Shown here in pieces: positions 38,034 to 46,168 of a stretch of 64,000 nucleotides of DNA. Source of the DNA: Pseudorhodobacter antarcticus (GTDB lineage Bacteria; Pseudomonadota; Alphaproteobacteria; Rhodobacterales; Rhodobacteraceae); NCBI RefSeq assembly GCF_900110135.1, contig NZ_FOCO01000004.1:1-64000 (forward strand), written 5' to 3'. Numbering within the stretch: the first letter of the stretch is position 1; each line of letters opens with the position of its first letter. The position numbers and the translations under genes are program-made. Under the pieces are notes generated by a model, which saw only the letters and a list, made by a program, of their open reading frames with translations, was not told the origin of the DNA and did not search any database.

Positions 38034-39875
38034 GTGTTTCGGTATTTTGAGGGGCTGGTAAATCCATATGGCCCCTATCCCCAGACAGACACGCCCCCGC
38101 GTGAATTGTGGCCGTTTTTGCGCGCCTATATCCAGCCGTTTCAAAAGGTTTTCGCGGTAACGGCGCTGCTGTCCACGATCATCGCCGCGTCCGATGTGGT
38201 GATGATTTGGTATGTGGGCCGGTTGGTGGATTACCTTGCCACGGGCGGCCCGCAACAGGTCTGGGCAGAGCGCGGGAGCGAGGTTATTGCCGTGGCCCTT
38301 GCCATTTTGTTCATCCGGCCGGTGTTTGCCGGGCTGAACACGGCACTGTTGCACAACACCATTCTGCCGAATTTTGGCACGCTGATCCGGTGGCGCGCGC
38401 ATGCGCATGTGCTGCGCCAACCTGTAGGATGGTTCGAATCCGATTTTGCGGGGCGTCTGGCCAACCGCATTATGCAAACCCCGCCTGCGGCTGGCGATGC
38501 GGTTTTTCAAACCTTTGATGCCGTGGCGTTTGCCTTTGTGATGTTTATTGGCGCGGGTATTTTGCTGGCCAATGCGGACCCGCGTTTGATTATTCCCTTG
38601 CTGGTTTGGTTTGTGCTTTACGCGCTGTTGGTGCGCTGGACCCTGCGGCGCGCGGGCCCTGCGGCCAAGGCGAGTTCGGATGCGCGGTCCACCGTGACGG
38701 GGAGGGTGGTCGATGCCTATACCAACATTCATTCGGTCAAAATGTTTGCGCATCATGATGGTGAGTTGGCCTATGCCCGCGACGCGATTGAAAATGCGCG
38801 CGCCACCTTTGCCCGCGAAATGCGGGTGATTACGACGATGGATGTGACGCTGACCATTTTGAATGGGGCGTTGATTGTGTCGGTCACGGGATATGTTTTG
38901 TACTTGTGGTATCTGGGTTCGGCTAGCGTTGGGGTGGTCGCCGCGACAACAGCCCTGGTGTTGCGGTTGAACAATATGACCTATTGGGTGATGTGGGCGA
39001 CGACCAGCTTGGTGCAAGCGCTGGGCGTGGTGGCCGAAGGGATGGAAACCATCGCGCAGCCGATCACGCTGGTGGATAGGCCCGGCGCAGCACCGCTGCA
39101 ACTGACCAAAGGCGAGATCGTTTTGGACGTCGTCAGCCATCATTACGGGCGCGGCAGTGGCGGGTTGCAAGACCTTTCGCTGACCATCGCGCCGGGGGAA
39201 AAGATTGGCGTTGTGGGGCGGTCGGGGGCGGGAAAGTCGACTTTGGTCAAGCTGATGCTGCGGTTCTACGATACCGAATCTGGCCGCATTTTGATTGATG
39301 GGCAAAGCATTGCGGACGTAACCCAAGACAGCCTGCGTCGCCAAATTGGCATGGTGCAACAAGACAGCAGCCTGATGCACCGTTCCGTGCGCGACAACAT
39401 TCTGTACGGTCGCCCCAACGCGAGTGAGGTGGAGATGGTGCAAGCCGCCAAACACGCCGAGGCGCACGCGTTTATCCTTGATTTGCAAGACCCGGAAGGG
39501 CGGCAAGGTTATGACGCGCATGTGGGCGAACGCGGTGTGAAACTTTCTGGCGGGCAGCGGCAACGGATTGGGCTGGCGCGCGTTATCCTGAAAGATGCGC
39601 CGATTTTGATTTTGGATGAGGCGACGAGTGCGCTGGACAGCGAGGTGGAGGCGGCGATTCAAGAAACGCTGTATGGTGTGATGCAGGGCAAAACCGTGAT
39701 CGCGATTGCGCACCGCCTGTCCACCATTGCAGCGATGGACCGGATTGTGGTGCTGGAAGGCGGGCGCATCGCCGAGATTGGCAACCATGCGGCGCTTTTG
39801 GCGCAAGATGGGCTTTATGCCCGCTTTTGGGCGCGCCAATCCGGTGGATTTTTAGGAACTGAGGATTTGGGATGA
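38034..39875 (+). CDS. ABC transporter half-exporter (ATP-binding/permease), first of a pair
   Basis: 613 residues: about six hydrophobic helices in the first 330 residues, then an ATP-binding domain with Walker A VGRSGAGKST (near 393-402), signature LSGGQRQRIGLARV and Walker B ILILDEATSALD. Type-IV (MsbA/MdlB-like) exporter fold. GTG 38034 is used as start, ten bases after AAAGGAC. It overlaps the second half-exporter by four bases, and the pair has the look of a heterodimeric exporter. Substrate unknown; lipids, peptides or drugs are exported by relatives. Confidence 0.9.
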   Translation: MFRYFEGLVNPYGPYPQTDTPPRELWPFLRAYIQPFQKVFAVTALLSTIIAASDVVMIWYVGRLVDYLATGGPQQVWAERGSEVIAVALAILFIRPVFAGLNTALLHNTILPNFGTLIRWRAHAHVLRQPVGWFESDFAGRLANRIMQTPPAAGDAVFQTFDAVAFAFVMFIGAGILLANADPRLIIPLLVWFVLYALLVRWTLRRAGPAAKASSDARSTVTGRVVDAYTNIHSVKMFAHHDGELAYARDAIENARATFAREMRVITTMDVTLTILNGALIVSVTGYVLYLWYLGSASVGVVAATTALVLRLNNMTYWVMWATTSLVQALGVVAEGMETIAQPITLVDRPGAAPLQLTKGEIVLDVVSHHYGRGSGGLQDLSLTIAPGEKIGVVGRSGAGKSTLVKLMLRFYDTESGRILIDGQSIADVTQDSLRRQIGMVQQDSSLMHRSVRDNILYGRPNASEVEMVQAAKHAEAHAFILDLQDPEGRQGYDAHVGERGVKLSGGQRQRIGLARVILKDAPILILDEATSALDSEVEAAIQETLYGVMQGKTVIAIAHRLSTIAAMDRIVVLEGGRIAEIGNHAALLAQDGLYARFWARQSGGFLGTEDLG

Positions 39876-41716
39876 ACATTACCACACGCATCGGCGGCTT
39901 GATTCAGGCATTTGCCCCGGCAGATGGCGCCCCGCCACAGCAATTGGGGCCGTTTTTTCGGTGGTGCCTAAAAGGCAGTTGGCCGATGCTGTGGGTGGCG
40001 GGGGCATTGTCCGCGATTGCGGGCGCGATGGAGGTGATTTCGGCGCTATTTCTCGGTTGGGTGATTGATGCCGCGCTGACATCGGGCGCGGATGTGTTTT
40101 TCACCGAACAGTTTTGGCTGTTGATCGCGTTTGTTGGGTTTTACCTTGTGCTGCGGCCATTGGCCTTTGCGGTGTCTGCCGCGTCGAACTCGATCATCGT
40201 GGGGCCGAATGTGCTGCCTTTGGTGCTGTCGCGACTGCACCGCTGGACGTTGGGGCAGGCGGTGACGTTTTTTGACAATGACTTTGCGGGGCGCATCGCG
40301 ACCAAACAAATGCAGGCCGCGCGGGCCGTGACCGATGTGGCGACCGAGGTGATTAACACCGTCTGTTTCGCGCTGGCATCGGTGATTGGGTCGGTCGTGT
40401 TTTTGATCGCGGTGGATTACCGCGTGGCGCTGGCGCTGGCGGTTTGGTTGGTCGCCTATGTGTTCACCATTCGGTTTTTCATGCCGCGAATTCGGGTCAA
40501 TTCGTCGGCGCGGGCGGCGGCGCGGGCCATGGTGACGGGGCAGGTGGTGGATACGATTACCAACATCAAAACCGTTAAACTGTTCGCCCATGCCGCGTTT
40601 GAGGACCGCGTGGCGCTGAAGGCGATGCAGGTGTTTCGTGACCGATCACTGGAATTTGGCGTTATTTCCACTGTATTCCGGTTGGTTTTGATGACGTTGG
40701 CGGGCGTGCTGCCGCTGTTGTTGATTGGTGGCACGCTGTGGCTGTGGGCGCATGATTTGGCAACGGCGGGCGCGATTGCCGCGGCGGGTGCGATTGCCAT
40801 GCGGATTGCGCAAATGTCGGGCTGGGTCAGCTTTACCCTGATGTCAATTTATACGGGCATTGGCGAGGTGGAGGATGGGATGCGCACCCTGTCCGTGCCG
40901 CACACACTGGCCGATAAACCGGATGCGATTGATCTGCCGCGCGTGCAGGGTGAGGTGACGTTTAAGGATGTCACCTTTGCTTACGGTCGCAAACGGGGCG
41001 GGGTGGAACACATCAACCTAACCATAAAAGCAGGGGAAAAACTGGGGATTGTGGGGGCGTCGGGCGCGGGGAAATCGACATTGGTTTCTCTTCTTCTCAG
41101 GCTCTATGACACCGAAAAAGGTGCTGTTTTGATTGATGGGCAGGACGTACGCGATGTGACCCAAGAAAGCCTGCGGCGCCAAATTGGCATGGTCACCCAA
41201 GAAACTGCGATGTTCAACCGGTCCGCCCGCGACAACATCAAATACGGTCGGCCCGATGCCGATGATGATGCCCTGATCGCGGCCAGCCGCGCCGCCGAGG
41301 CGGATGGGTTTATCACCCAAATGATCGACCACAATGACCGCAAGGGCTATGACGCGTTCCTTGGCGAACGGGGTGTGAAACTGTCGGGCGGGCAGCGCCA
41401 ACGCATCGCCCTTGCCCGCACTTTCCTAAAAGACGCGCCGATCTTGGTGCTGGATGAGGCGACATCAGCGCTGGACAGCGAGGTGGAGGCGGCTATTCAA
41501 ACCACCCTTGGCCGCGTGATGCAGGGCAAAACCGTGCTGGCCATTGCGCACCGCCTGTCCACAATTGCGGAAATGGACCGCATTGTGGTGCTGGACAATG
41601 GCCGCATTGTAGAGGAAGGCAGCCATGACGCGCTTTTGGCCTTGGATGGTCTGTACGCGCGCTATTGGAACCGGCAATCCGGCGGGTTCATCGGATTGGA
41701 AGAGGCGGCAGAGTGA
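39872..41716 (+). CDS. ABC transporter half-exporter (ATP-binding/permease), second of a pair
   Basis: 614 residues with the same layout as its neighbour: transmembrane part to about residue 330, Walker A VGASGAGKST (near 393-402), LSGGQRQRIALART and Walker B ILVLDEATSALD. The catalytic glutamate after Walker B is present in both halves (DEATSALD), so both sites should hydrolyse ATP. The start ATG overlaps the stop of the first gene (ATGA), and the stop overlaps the following RNA methyltransferase gene (GTGA). Confidence 0.9.
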   Translation: MNITTRIGGLIQAFAPADGAPPQQLGPFFRWCLKGSWPMLWVAGALSAIAGAMEVISALFLGWVIDAALTSGADVFFTEQFWLLIAFVGFYLVLRPLAFAVSAASNSIIVGPNVLPLVLSRLHRWTLGQAVTFFDNDFAGRIATKQMQAARAVTDVATEVINTVCFALASVIGSVVFLIAVDYRVALALAVWLVAYVFTIRFFMPRIRVNSSARAAARAMVTGQVVDTITNIKTVKLFAHAAFEDRVALKAMQVFRDRSLEFGVISTVFRLVLMTLAGVLPLLLIGGTLWLWAHDLATAGAIAAAGAIAMRIAQMSGWVSFTLMSIYTGIGEVEDGMRTLSVPHTLADKPDAIDLPRVQGEVTFKDVTFAYGRKRGGVEHINLTIKAGEKLGIVGASGAGKSTLVSLLLRLYDTEKGAVLIDGQDVRDVTQESLRRQIGMVTQETAMFNRSARDNIKYGRPDADDDALIAASRAAEADGFITQMIDHNDRKGYDAFLGERGVKLSGGQRQRIALARTFLKDAPILVLDEATSALDSEVEAAIQTTLGRVMQGKTVLAIAHRLSTIAEMDRIVVLDNGRIVEEGSHDALLALDGLYARYWNRQSGGFIGLEEAAE

Positions 41717-42933
41717 TACTGACCATCGAAAAACTGGGCCATTTGGGCGAGGCCATGACGCAGGGCGAAAATGGCCCGATCTTTGTCGCACAAATGCTGC
41801 CGGGTGAGGTGGTGGAAGGCGATCTTGTAGGCAACCGGTTGGAAAACGCGCGCATCCTCACCCCATCGGTCAATCGGGTCAAACCGCCCTGCGTTCATGC
41901 CCGCAGTTGTGGCGGTTGTCTGATGCAGCATGCCAATGATGATTTTGTGGCGGAATGGAAGACCGAGGTCGTGCGATCCGCGTTGGCAGGGCAGGGGTTG
42001 GCGGCGATTTTGCGCCCCATTCGCACCTCGCCCGCCAATTCGCGCAGGCGGGCCACGATTGCCGGGCGGCGCACCAAGGGCGGCGCACTGCTGGGCTTTC
42101 ATGCGCGCGGGTCCGATGCGTTGGTGGCGGTTCCCAACTGCCAATTGCTGCATCCCGACCTGATGGCAGCGTTCCCCGCGTTGGAGGCGTTGGTGATCAC
42201 CGGTGGGTCGCGCAAAACCGAACTGGCGCTGACCATCACGCGCAGCCTTGCCGGACCAGATGTTTCCGTCACCGGGGGCAAGCCGCTGGACGGTCAATTG
42301 CGCCTAGAACTCGCGCGGGTGGCCGAGGCGCATGGGCTGTCGCGCCTGTCCTGGGATGCGGAGGTAGTGGCGCTGCGCGCATCACCGATGCAGGCCATGG
42401 GCCGTGCCCGTGTCGCCCCACCCCCCGGCGCGTTTTTGCAAGCGACTGAGGCGGGCGAGGCGGATTTGCTGGCCGCCGTGATGGACGCGGTGGGCAATGC
42501 CAAACGCATCACCGATCTTTTCGCAGGGTCCGGCACGTTTTCCCTGCCGCTGTCCGAACAGGCCGAGGTGCATGCGGTCGAAGGGGACGCTGCGATGATG
42601 GCCGCGTTGGACAAAGGCTGGCGCATGGCCGAGGGGTTGAAGCGCATCACAACGGAAACCCGCGACCTGTTTCGCCGCCCGCTGGAACCGGATGAGTTCA
42701 AGAATATCCAAGCCGTGGTCATCGACCCACCACGCGCAGGGGCCGAAGCGCAAACCAAAACGCTGGCCACGGCCCGCGTGCCTGTGATCGCCGCGGTGTC
42801 GTGCAACCCCGTGACCTTTGCGCGGGATGCCCGCATTTTAATTGCGGCGGGTTATCGCTTGGATTGGGTGCAACCTATTGATCAATTTCGCTGGTCATCC
42901 CATGTCGAACTTGCCGCCCGTTTCAGCCTTTAA
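41713..42933 (+). CDS. 23S rRNA (uracil-5)-methyltransferase, RlmC/RlmD/TrmA family
   Basis: 406 residues. It starts with a TRAM-like fold (TIEKLGHLGEAMTQGENGPIFVAQMLPGE), then the iron-sulfur cysteines CVHARSCGGC (C60, C66, C69), a SAM domain with DLFAGSGTF (about 272-280), IDPPRAG and the catalytic cysteine in VSCNP (near 363-365). These enzymes methylate C5 of uridine in rRNA. Which uridine is targeted cannot be told. The start GTG 41713 overlaps the ABC gene stop (GTGA). Confidence 0.88.
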   Translation: MILTIEKLGHLGEAMTQGENGPIFVAQMLPGEVVEGDLVGNRLENARILTPSVNRVKPPCVHARSCGGCLMQHANDDFVAEWKTEVVRSALAGQGLAAILRPIRTSPANSRRRATIAGRRTKGGALLGFHARGSDALVAVPNCQLLHPDLMAAFPALEALVITGGSRKTELALTITRSLAGPDVSVTGGKPLDGQLRLELARVAEAHGLSRLSWDAEVVALRASPMQAMGRARVAPPPGAFLQATEAGEADLLAAVMDAVGNAKRITDLFAGSGTFSLPLSEQAEVHAVEGDAAMMAALDKGWRMAEGLKRITTETRDLFRRPLEPDEFKNIQAVVIDPPRAGAEAQTKTLATARVPVIAAVSCNPVTFARDARILIAAGYRLDWVQPIDQFRWSSHVELAARFSL

Positions 42934-42953
42934 CCCCATCGGACCCCCACACC

Positions 42954-43748
42954 ATGACCCTGCGCCAGCGCGTTGCCCATTGGATTGACCACCCCCTGAC
43001 GCAACGCGTTATCATCGGGGTGATCTTGTTCAACGCAGTGCTGCTGGGGTTAGAGACGTCGCAAACCGTGATGGCGACGTATGGCCCTTTGATATTGCTG
43101 CTCGACACCCTGTGTTTGACGATTTTTATCGTTGAAATCACGCTGAAACTGTTTGCTCACGGCTGGCGGTTTTTCAAATCGGGTTGGAATATCTTTGATT
43201 TTGTGGTGATTGGCATTGCGATTATGCCCGGCGCACATTCGCTGTCGGTGTTGCGCGCGATGCGAATTTTGCGGGTGCTGCGGGTTATTTCGGTGGTGCC
43301 GTCCCTGCGCCGCGTGGTCGAAGGGTTTGTAACCGCACTGCCGGGCATGGGATCGGTGTTCGTGTTGATGGCGATTATCTTTTACATCGGCGCTGTCATG
43401 TCGACCAAACTGTTTGGCGCAGATTACCCGGAATGGTTCGGCACGATGGGCAGGTCCGCCTATTCGTTGTTCCAGATTATGACGCTGGAAAGCTGGTCGA
43501 TGGGCATTGTGCGCCCGATTATGGCTGATTTCCCCTATGCGTGGGCGTTTTTCATCCCCTTTATCATGATGACCACATTCGCCGTGGTGAACCTGTTGGT
43601 GGGTTTGATCGTGAATTCCATGCAAGACGCGCACAACGCCGCCGAGGTGGAACGCACCGACCAATACCGCGAAGACGTGATCAACCGTTTGGCAGAAATT
43701 GAACGGCATCTGGGGCGGCTGGACCGAGCTGACGGGCCAAAGCCCTAG
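42954..43748 (+). CDS. Bacterial voltage-gated sodium channel (BacNav/NaChBac type)
   Basis: A 264-residue single-domain ion channel with six membrane segments. S4 has arginines at every third position (R101, R104, R107, R110 in VLRAMRILRVLRV), the voltage sensor, and the pore loop carries the selectivity filter TLESWSM (177-183), matching the sodium-selective TLESW filter of NaChBac and its marine relatives. After S6 (FAVVNLLVGLIVNSM) there is a short coiled-coil tail (VERTDQYREDVINRLAEIERHLGRL) of the type that holds the tetramer together. It probably assists sodium-driven motility or pH/osmotic balance in a marine bacterium; this is inference. Start ATG 42954. Confidence 0.92.
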   Translation: MTLRQRVAHWIDHPLTQRVIIGVILFNAVLLGLETSQTVMATYGPLILLLDTLCLTIFIVEITLKLFAHGWRFFKSGWNIFDFVVIGIAIMPGAHSLSVLRAMRILRVLRVISVVPSLRRVVEGFVTALPGMGSVFVLMAIIFYIGAVMSTKLFGADYPEWFGTMGRSAYSLFQIMTLESWSMGIVRPIMADFPYAWAFFIPFIMMTTFAVVNLLVGLIVNSMQDAHNAAEVERTDQYREDVINRLAEIERHLGRLDRADGPKP

Positions 43749-43818
43749 TCACACAAAATTCATTCGCGCATCTGGGCAAATCGCGTATCAGGCCGTACAG
43801 AGGCGGTGATGGCGAAAC

Positions 43819-44331
43819 ATGGGGCGAATGATGCGGGTTCTAAAACTGGTTGCAGCACTTTTTGTGGTTTTGGGGCTTGCTGCCTGCGGGGGAGATTCCA
43901 AATTTCGCACCTATAATGGCCCAGCTGTGACCAAGGTCGTGGTGCATAAAGCAGACCGCGAAATGCAGCTGTTTCACAACGAAAAAGTGTTGAAAACCTA
44001 TAAAATATCGCTTGGGTTTGCACCTGTGGGCCACAAGCAGATTGAAGGCGACGGCAAAACGCCCGAGGGGTTGTATTACATCGACCGTCGCAATCCGCGC
44101 AGCCGGTTCCACCTGTCGATTGGCATCAGCTATCCCAACAAGGCTGATATCGCCTATGCCAAATCCATCGGCAAACAGCCGGGCGGTGAAATTTTTATCC
44201 ACGGTAAAACGGGGTACAAAGGCGATAACAAAGGCGATTGGACTTGGGGCTGCATCGCCGTGCCGGATCGCCAGATGGAAGATATTTATGCGATGGTGCG
44301 CGATGGCACCCCGATTTATATCAATCCGTAA
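43819..44331 (+). CDS. L,D-transpeptidase (YkuD domain) lipoprotein
   Basis: 170 residues with a lipoprotein signal (VLGLAAC, lipid-bearing C23) and a YkuD catalytic domain: the histidine of FIHGKTG (H128) and the catalytic cysteine of DWTWGCIAVPD (C145). It forms 3-3 cross-links in peptidoglycan or attaches proteins to it. ATGs at 43828 and 43831 are also possible starts. Its end is followed by a terminator shared with the convergent CAP-domain gene. Confidence 0.9.
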   Translation: MGRMMRVLKLVAALFVVLGLAACGGDSKFRTYNGPAVTKVVVHKADREMQLFHNEKVLKTYKISLGFAPVGHKQIEGDGKTPEGLYYIDRRNPRSRFHLSIGISYPNKADIAYAKSIGKQPGGEIFIHGKTGYKGDNKGDWTWGCIAVPDRQMEDIYAMVRDGTPIYINP

Positions 44332-44333
44332 AG

Positions 44334-44359
44334 AATGGGCGCGGTGACGCGCCCATTTT
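44334..44359. terminator. Bidirectional Rho-independent terminator
   Basis: Perfect ten-base stem AATGGGCGCG / CGCGCCCATT with loop GTGA and T-run after it, between the convergent L,D-transpeptidase and CAP-domain genes. Confidence 0.9.
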
Positions 44360-44361
44360 CA

Positions 44362-44874
44362 TCACGCACCCGTCACCATCGTCCACCAAATCTTGCCATT
44401 CGGCTCTTGGAACCAGGAAAAGCCCAATTCGCGAGCCGCTGGGTCCATGATGATTTCGCGTGTATCAGGCTTGATCATCCACGCTGACAGGGTTTCAAGC
44501 TCTGTTTCAAATGTTTCAGAGATATTCTCACCCACCAAGCGCCCGGCATAGCCAACACGGTTCACACGGTCCAAAGGCGACGATCCATCAGACCCGAAAT
44601 GCCACGGACGGTTTTGCACCGACATGTCGCGCGAATGGGTGGCCGCAGCCGCGTTCAGCTGCGCATTGTATTGCAAGGGTTGGGCCCCTTTGGCCGCGCG
44701 CAACGCATTCACAGAATCCAGCAAACGAAAGGGGATTTTATTCTCTTGCGAGCCCGAAATGGTGTAAACCTGCGGCAGGGGGCGGCCATCGCTGCCCACC
44801 CTGATTTGGTTTCCGGTCCCACATGCGGCAAGCGCAAATGCAGTACAGATTGCGACAACTGATAAAGCTTTCAT
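44362..44874 (-). CDS. CAP/SCP-domain lipoprotein
   Basis: 170 residues: lipoprotein signal with lipobox LAAC (C18), then a CAP (cysteine-rich secretory protein/PR-1) domain with the SVNALRAAKGAQPLQYNAQLNAAAATHSRDM helix, the HFGSDGSSPLDRVNRVGYAG segment and the GENI motif. The histidines of ATHS and WHFG are those that line the CAP cavity in relatives. CAP proteins in bacteria are extracellular and their role is largely unknown. ATG 44874 is chosen since longer starts would precede the signal peptide. Confidence 0.85.
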   Translation of the reverse strand: MKALSVVAICTAFALAACGTGNQIRVGSDGRPLPQVYTISGSQENKIPFRLLDSVNALRAAKGAQPLQYNAQLNAAAATHSRDMSVQNRPWHFGSDGSSPLDRVNRVGYAGRLVGENISETFETELETLSAWMIKPDTREIIMDPAARELGFSWFQEPNGKIWWTMVTGA

Positions 44875-45032
44875 TTCATTCCCATCCGGAGCAAGCCCTA
44901 TGTCTTTAGCGCTTTGCGCCGATATGAGCAAACGCAACTCTGCGTTACTCCGCCGATCCACGTCACTGTGATTTGAAATGCGGTCAAAAAAGAGTTATTT
45001 TTCGACCAGAGCTGTAATAAGGAGTCGTTCGG

Positions 45033-45626
45033 ATGAAAACCGGCCGCGCAATGAATATGAATCGCCGTGTGTTGATGGGTGCCGCCGCTGCCAGTCTTGG
45101 CCTTTCGGGCGTCCCGGGCTTTGCACAAACCGGCAGCACCGAATTTGAAACAAACGATTCCGTCCGCAACAACACGTCCAGCTTTCGGATGCTGGATTGG
45201 CGCCCATATTTCACAGATACGAAAAATGGCGCGATTCTGGTGGATACCACATCGCGGGCTTTGCATTTCTGGTCCGAAGATCAGACCACTTACAAACTGT
45301 ACCCCACATCTGTGCCCCTGACTGAGGATTTGACCCGTCGTGGCCGCACCGAGATTGTGCAAAAAGTTGTCGGCCCAACGTGGCGACCCACCCCGTCGAT
45401 GAAGGAACGCAACCCGGAATGGCCGGATGTTGTGGGGCCGGGGCCAGAAAACCCGCTGGGCACCCATGCGCTGTATCTGTCGTGGACCTATTACCGCATC
45501 CACGGCACCCATGACACGCGCAAGATTGGTCGTCGGTCGTCCAACGGCTGTGTCGGGCTTTACAACGAACACATCTTGGTTCTGTTTGGTTTGACCAAGG
45601 TTGGCACGCAGGTGTTGTTGATTTAA
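45033..45626 (+). CDS. L,D-transpeptidase (YkuD domain), exported
   Basis: 197 residues. An N-terminal twin-arginine-like stretch (MNRRVLMGAAAASLGLSG) suggests export. The YkuD domain shows the histidine of YRIHGTHD (H157) and the catalytic cysteine of RRSSNGCVGL (C173); the arginine that usually follows the cysteine by two positions is replaced by glycine (GCVGL), with the arginine pair coming before it. ATG 45033 follows AAGGAGTC by nine bases. It lies near the first L,D-transpeptidase (43819), which is not its close copy. Confidence 0.9.
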   Translation: MKTGRAMNMNRRVLMGAAAASLGLSGVPGFAQTGSTEFETNDSVRNNTSSFRMLDWRPYFTDTKNGAILVDTTSRALHFWSEDQTTYKLYPTSVPLTEDLTRRGRTEIVQKVVGPTWRPTPSMKERNPEWPDVVGPGPENPLGTHALYLSWTYYRIHGTHDTRKIGRRSSNGCVGLYNEHILVLFGLTKVGTQVLLI

Positions 45627-45647
45627 GGCCGCGTTAGAGCATGATGG

Positions 45648-45676
45648 GAAAGGGGGGGCTTTGGCCCCCTTTTTTC
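45648..45676 (+). terminator. Rho-independent terminator after the second L,D-transpeptidase
   Basis: Stem AAGGGGG / CCCCCTT with loop GGCTTTGG and a T-run (TTTTTT) after it, 22 bases past the stop codon. Confidence 0.85.
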
Positions 45677-45898
45677 TTGCCCAAAAGCATCGTCGCCCCA
45701 TCTTTGATCCATGGCGCGCGAAATGTGGCACAAGAGTGTTGCTAAATTGACGAAACCGGCGGTAAGCGCATTAGTTTTTCACAACCCAGATTGCAATCCG
45801 CACCCCAAGCTGATTAGAAACCGCTCACGAGGTATAGTCTTGGGTGCGCGTTATCGTCCTCTGAAAAATTCGGTGGCGCGCGAAAACTGGAGGTTACT

Positions 45899-46078
45899 AT
45901 GAAGAAACTTGCACTCGCCGCGGCTCTGTCCGTAGCAGCATCGACAGCATTTGCTGGTGGCATGGCTGAGCCAATGATGGAACCAACAATCGTTGAAGCA
46001 CAGACATCTTCGTCTGCTGGCGGTATCGTTGTTCCTTTGTTGCTTCTGCTTGTTATCGCAGCTGCTGCATCGAAGTAA
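45899..46078 (+). CDS. Small exported protein of 59 residues (unknown family)
   Basis: ATG 45899 is preceded by a near-perfect ribosome site (GGAGG, five bases before the start), and the gene is followed by its own terminator, so it is a real, free-standing, probably well expressed gene. The product has a signal peptide (MKKLALAAALSVAASTAFA, cleavage after about residue 19), a mature N-terminus GGMAEPMMEPTIVEAQ with a flexible Ser-rich link, and a C-terminal hydrophobic helix GGIVVPLLLLLVIAAAASK. It would be a periplasmic peptide anchored in the inner membrane by its C-terminus. I recall closely similar short proteins in other Rhodobacterales, sometimes mislabelled from the neighbouring ferrochelatase. 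Function unknown. Confidence 0.85.
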   Translation: MKKLALAAALSVAASTAFAGGMAEPMMEPTIVEAQTSSSAGGIVVPLLLLLVIAAAASK

Positions 46079-46104
46079 TCCTTAGGGATTGCAACGAAAT
46101 AAAG

Positions 46105-46133
46105 GACGGTAGGTTTATTCCTGCCGTCTTTTT
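46105..46133 (+). terminator. Rho-independent terminator of the 59-residue gene
   Basis: Stem GACGGTAGG / CCTGCCGTC (one T-G pair) with loop TTTATT and TTTTT after it, 26 bases past the stop codon. Facing the hemH 3' end, which lies 36 bases beyond. Confidence 0.88.
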
Positions 46134-46168
46134 ATTTTGTCTTGCGCGCTGTGGAAAACGGGCCGGGG

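Noticed and set aside
38400-38460. GGTTCGAATCC-like sequence suggesting a tRNA T-arm
   Set aside because: It lies in the coding sequence of the ABC exporter (VGWFESDF region) and no cloverleaf can be formed around it.
37995-39839. A 614-codon minus-strand open frame opposite the first ABC exporter gene
   Set aside because: Its sequence is arginine/histidine/proline-rich with no domain, while the plus strand has complete Walker and signature motifs.
43819-45626. The two L,D-transpeptidases considered as a tandem duplication
   Set aside because: They share only the general YkuD active site; lengths, signal types (lipoprotein versus twin-arginine-like) and the sequence around the catalytic cysteine differ.
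45711-45902. A 63-codon plus-strand open frame just before the 59-residue gene
   Set aside because: It has no ribosome site or recognised pattern, and its end overlaps the start region of the better supported small gene in a different frame.
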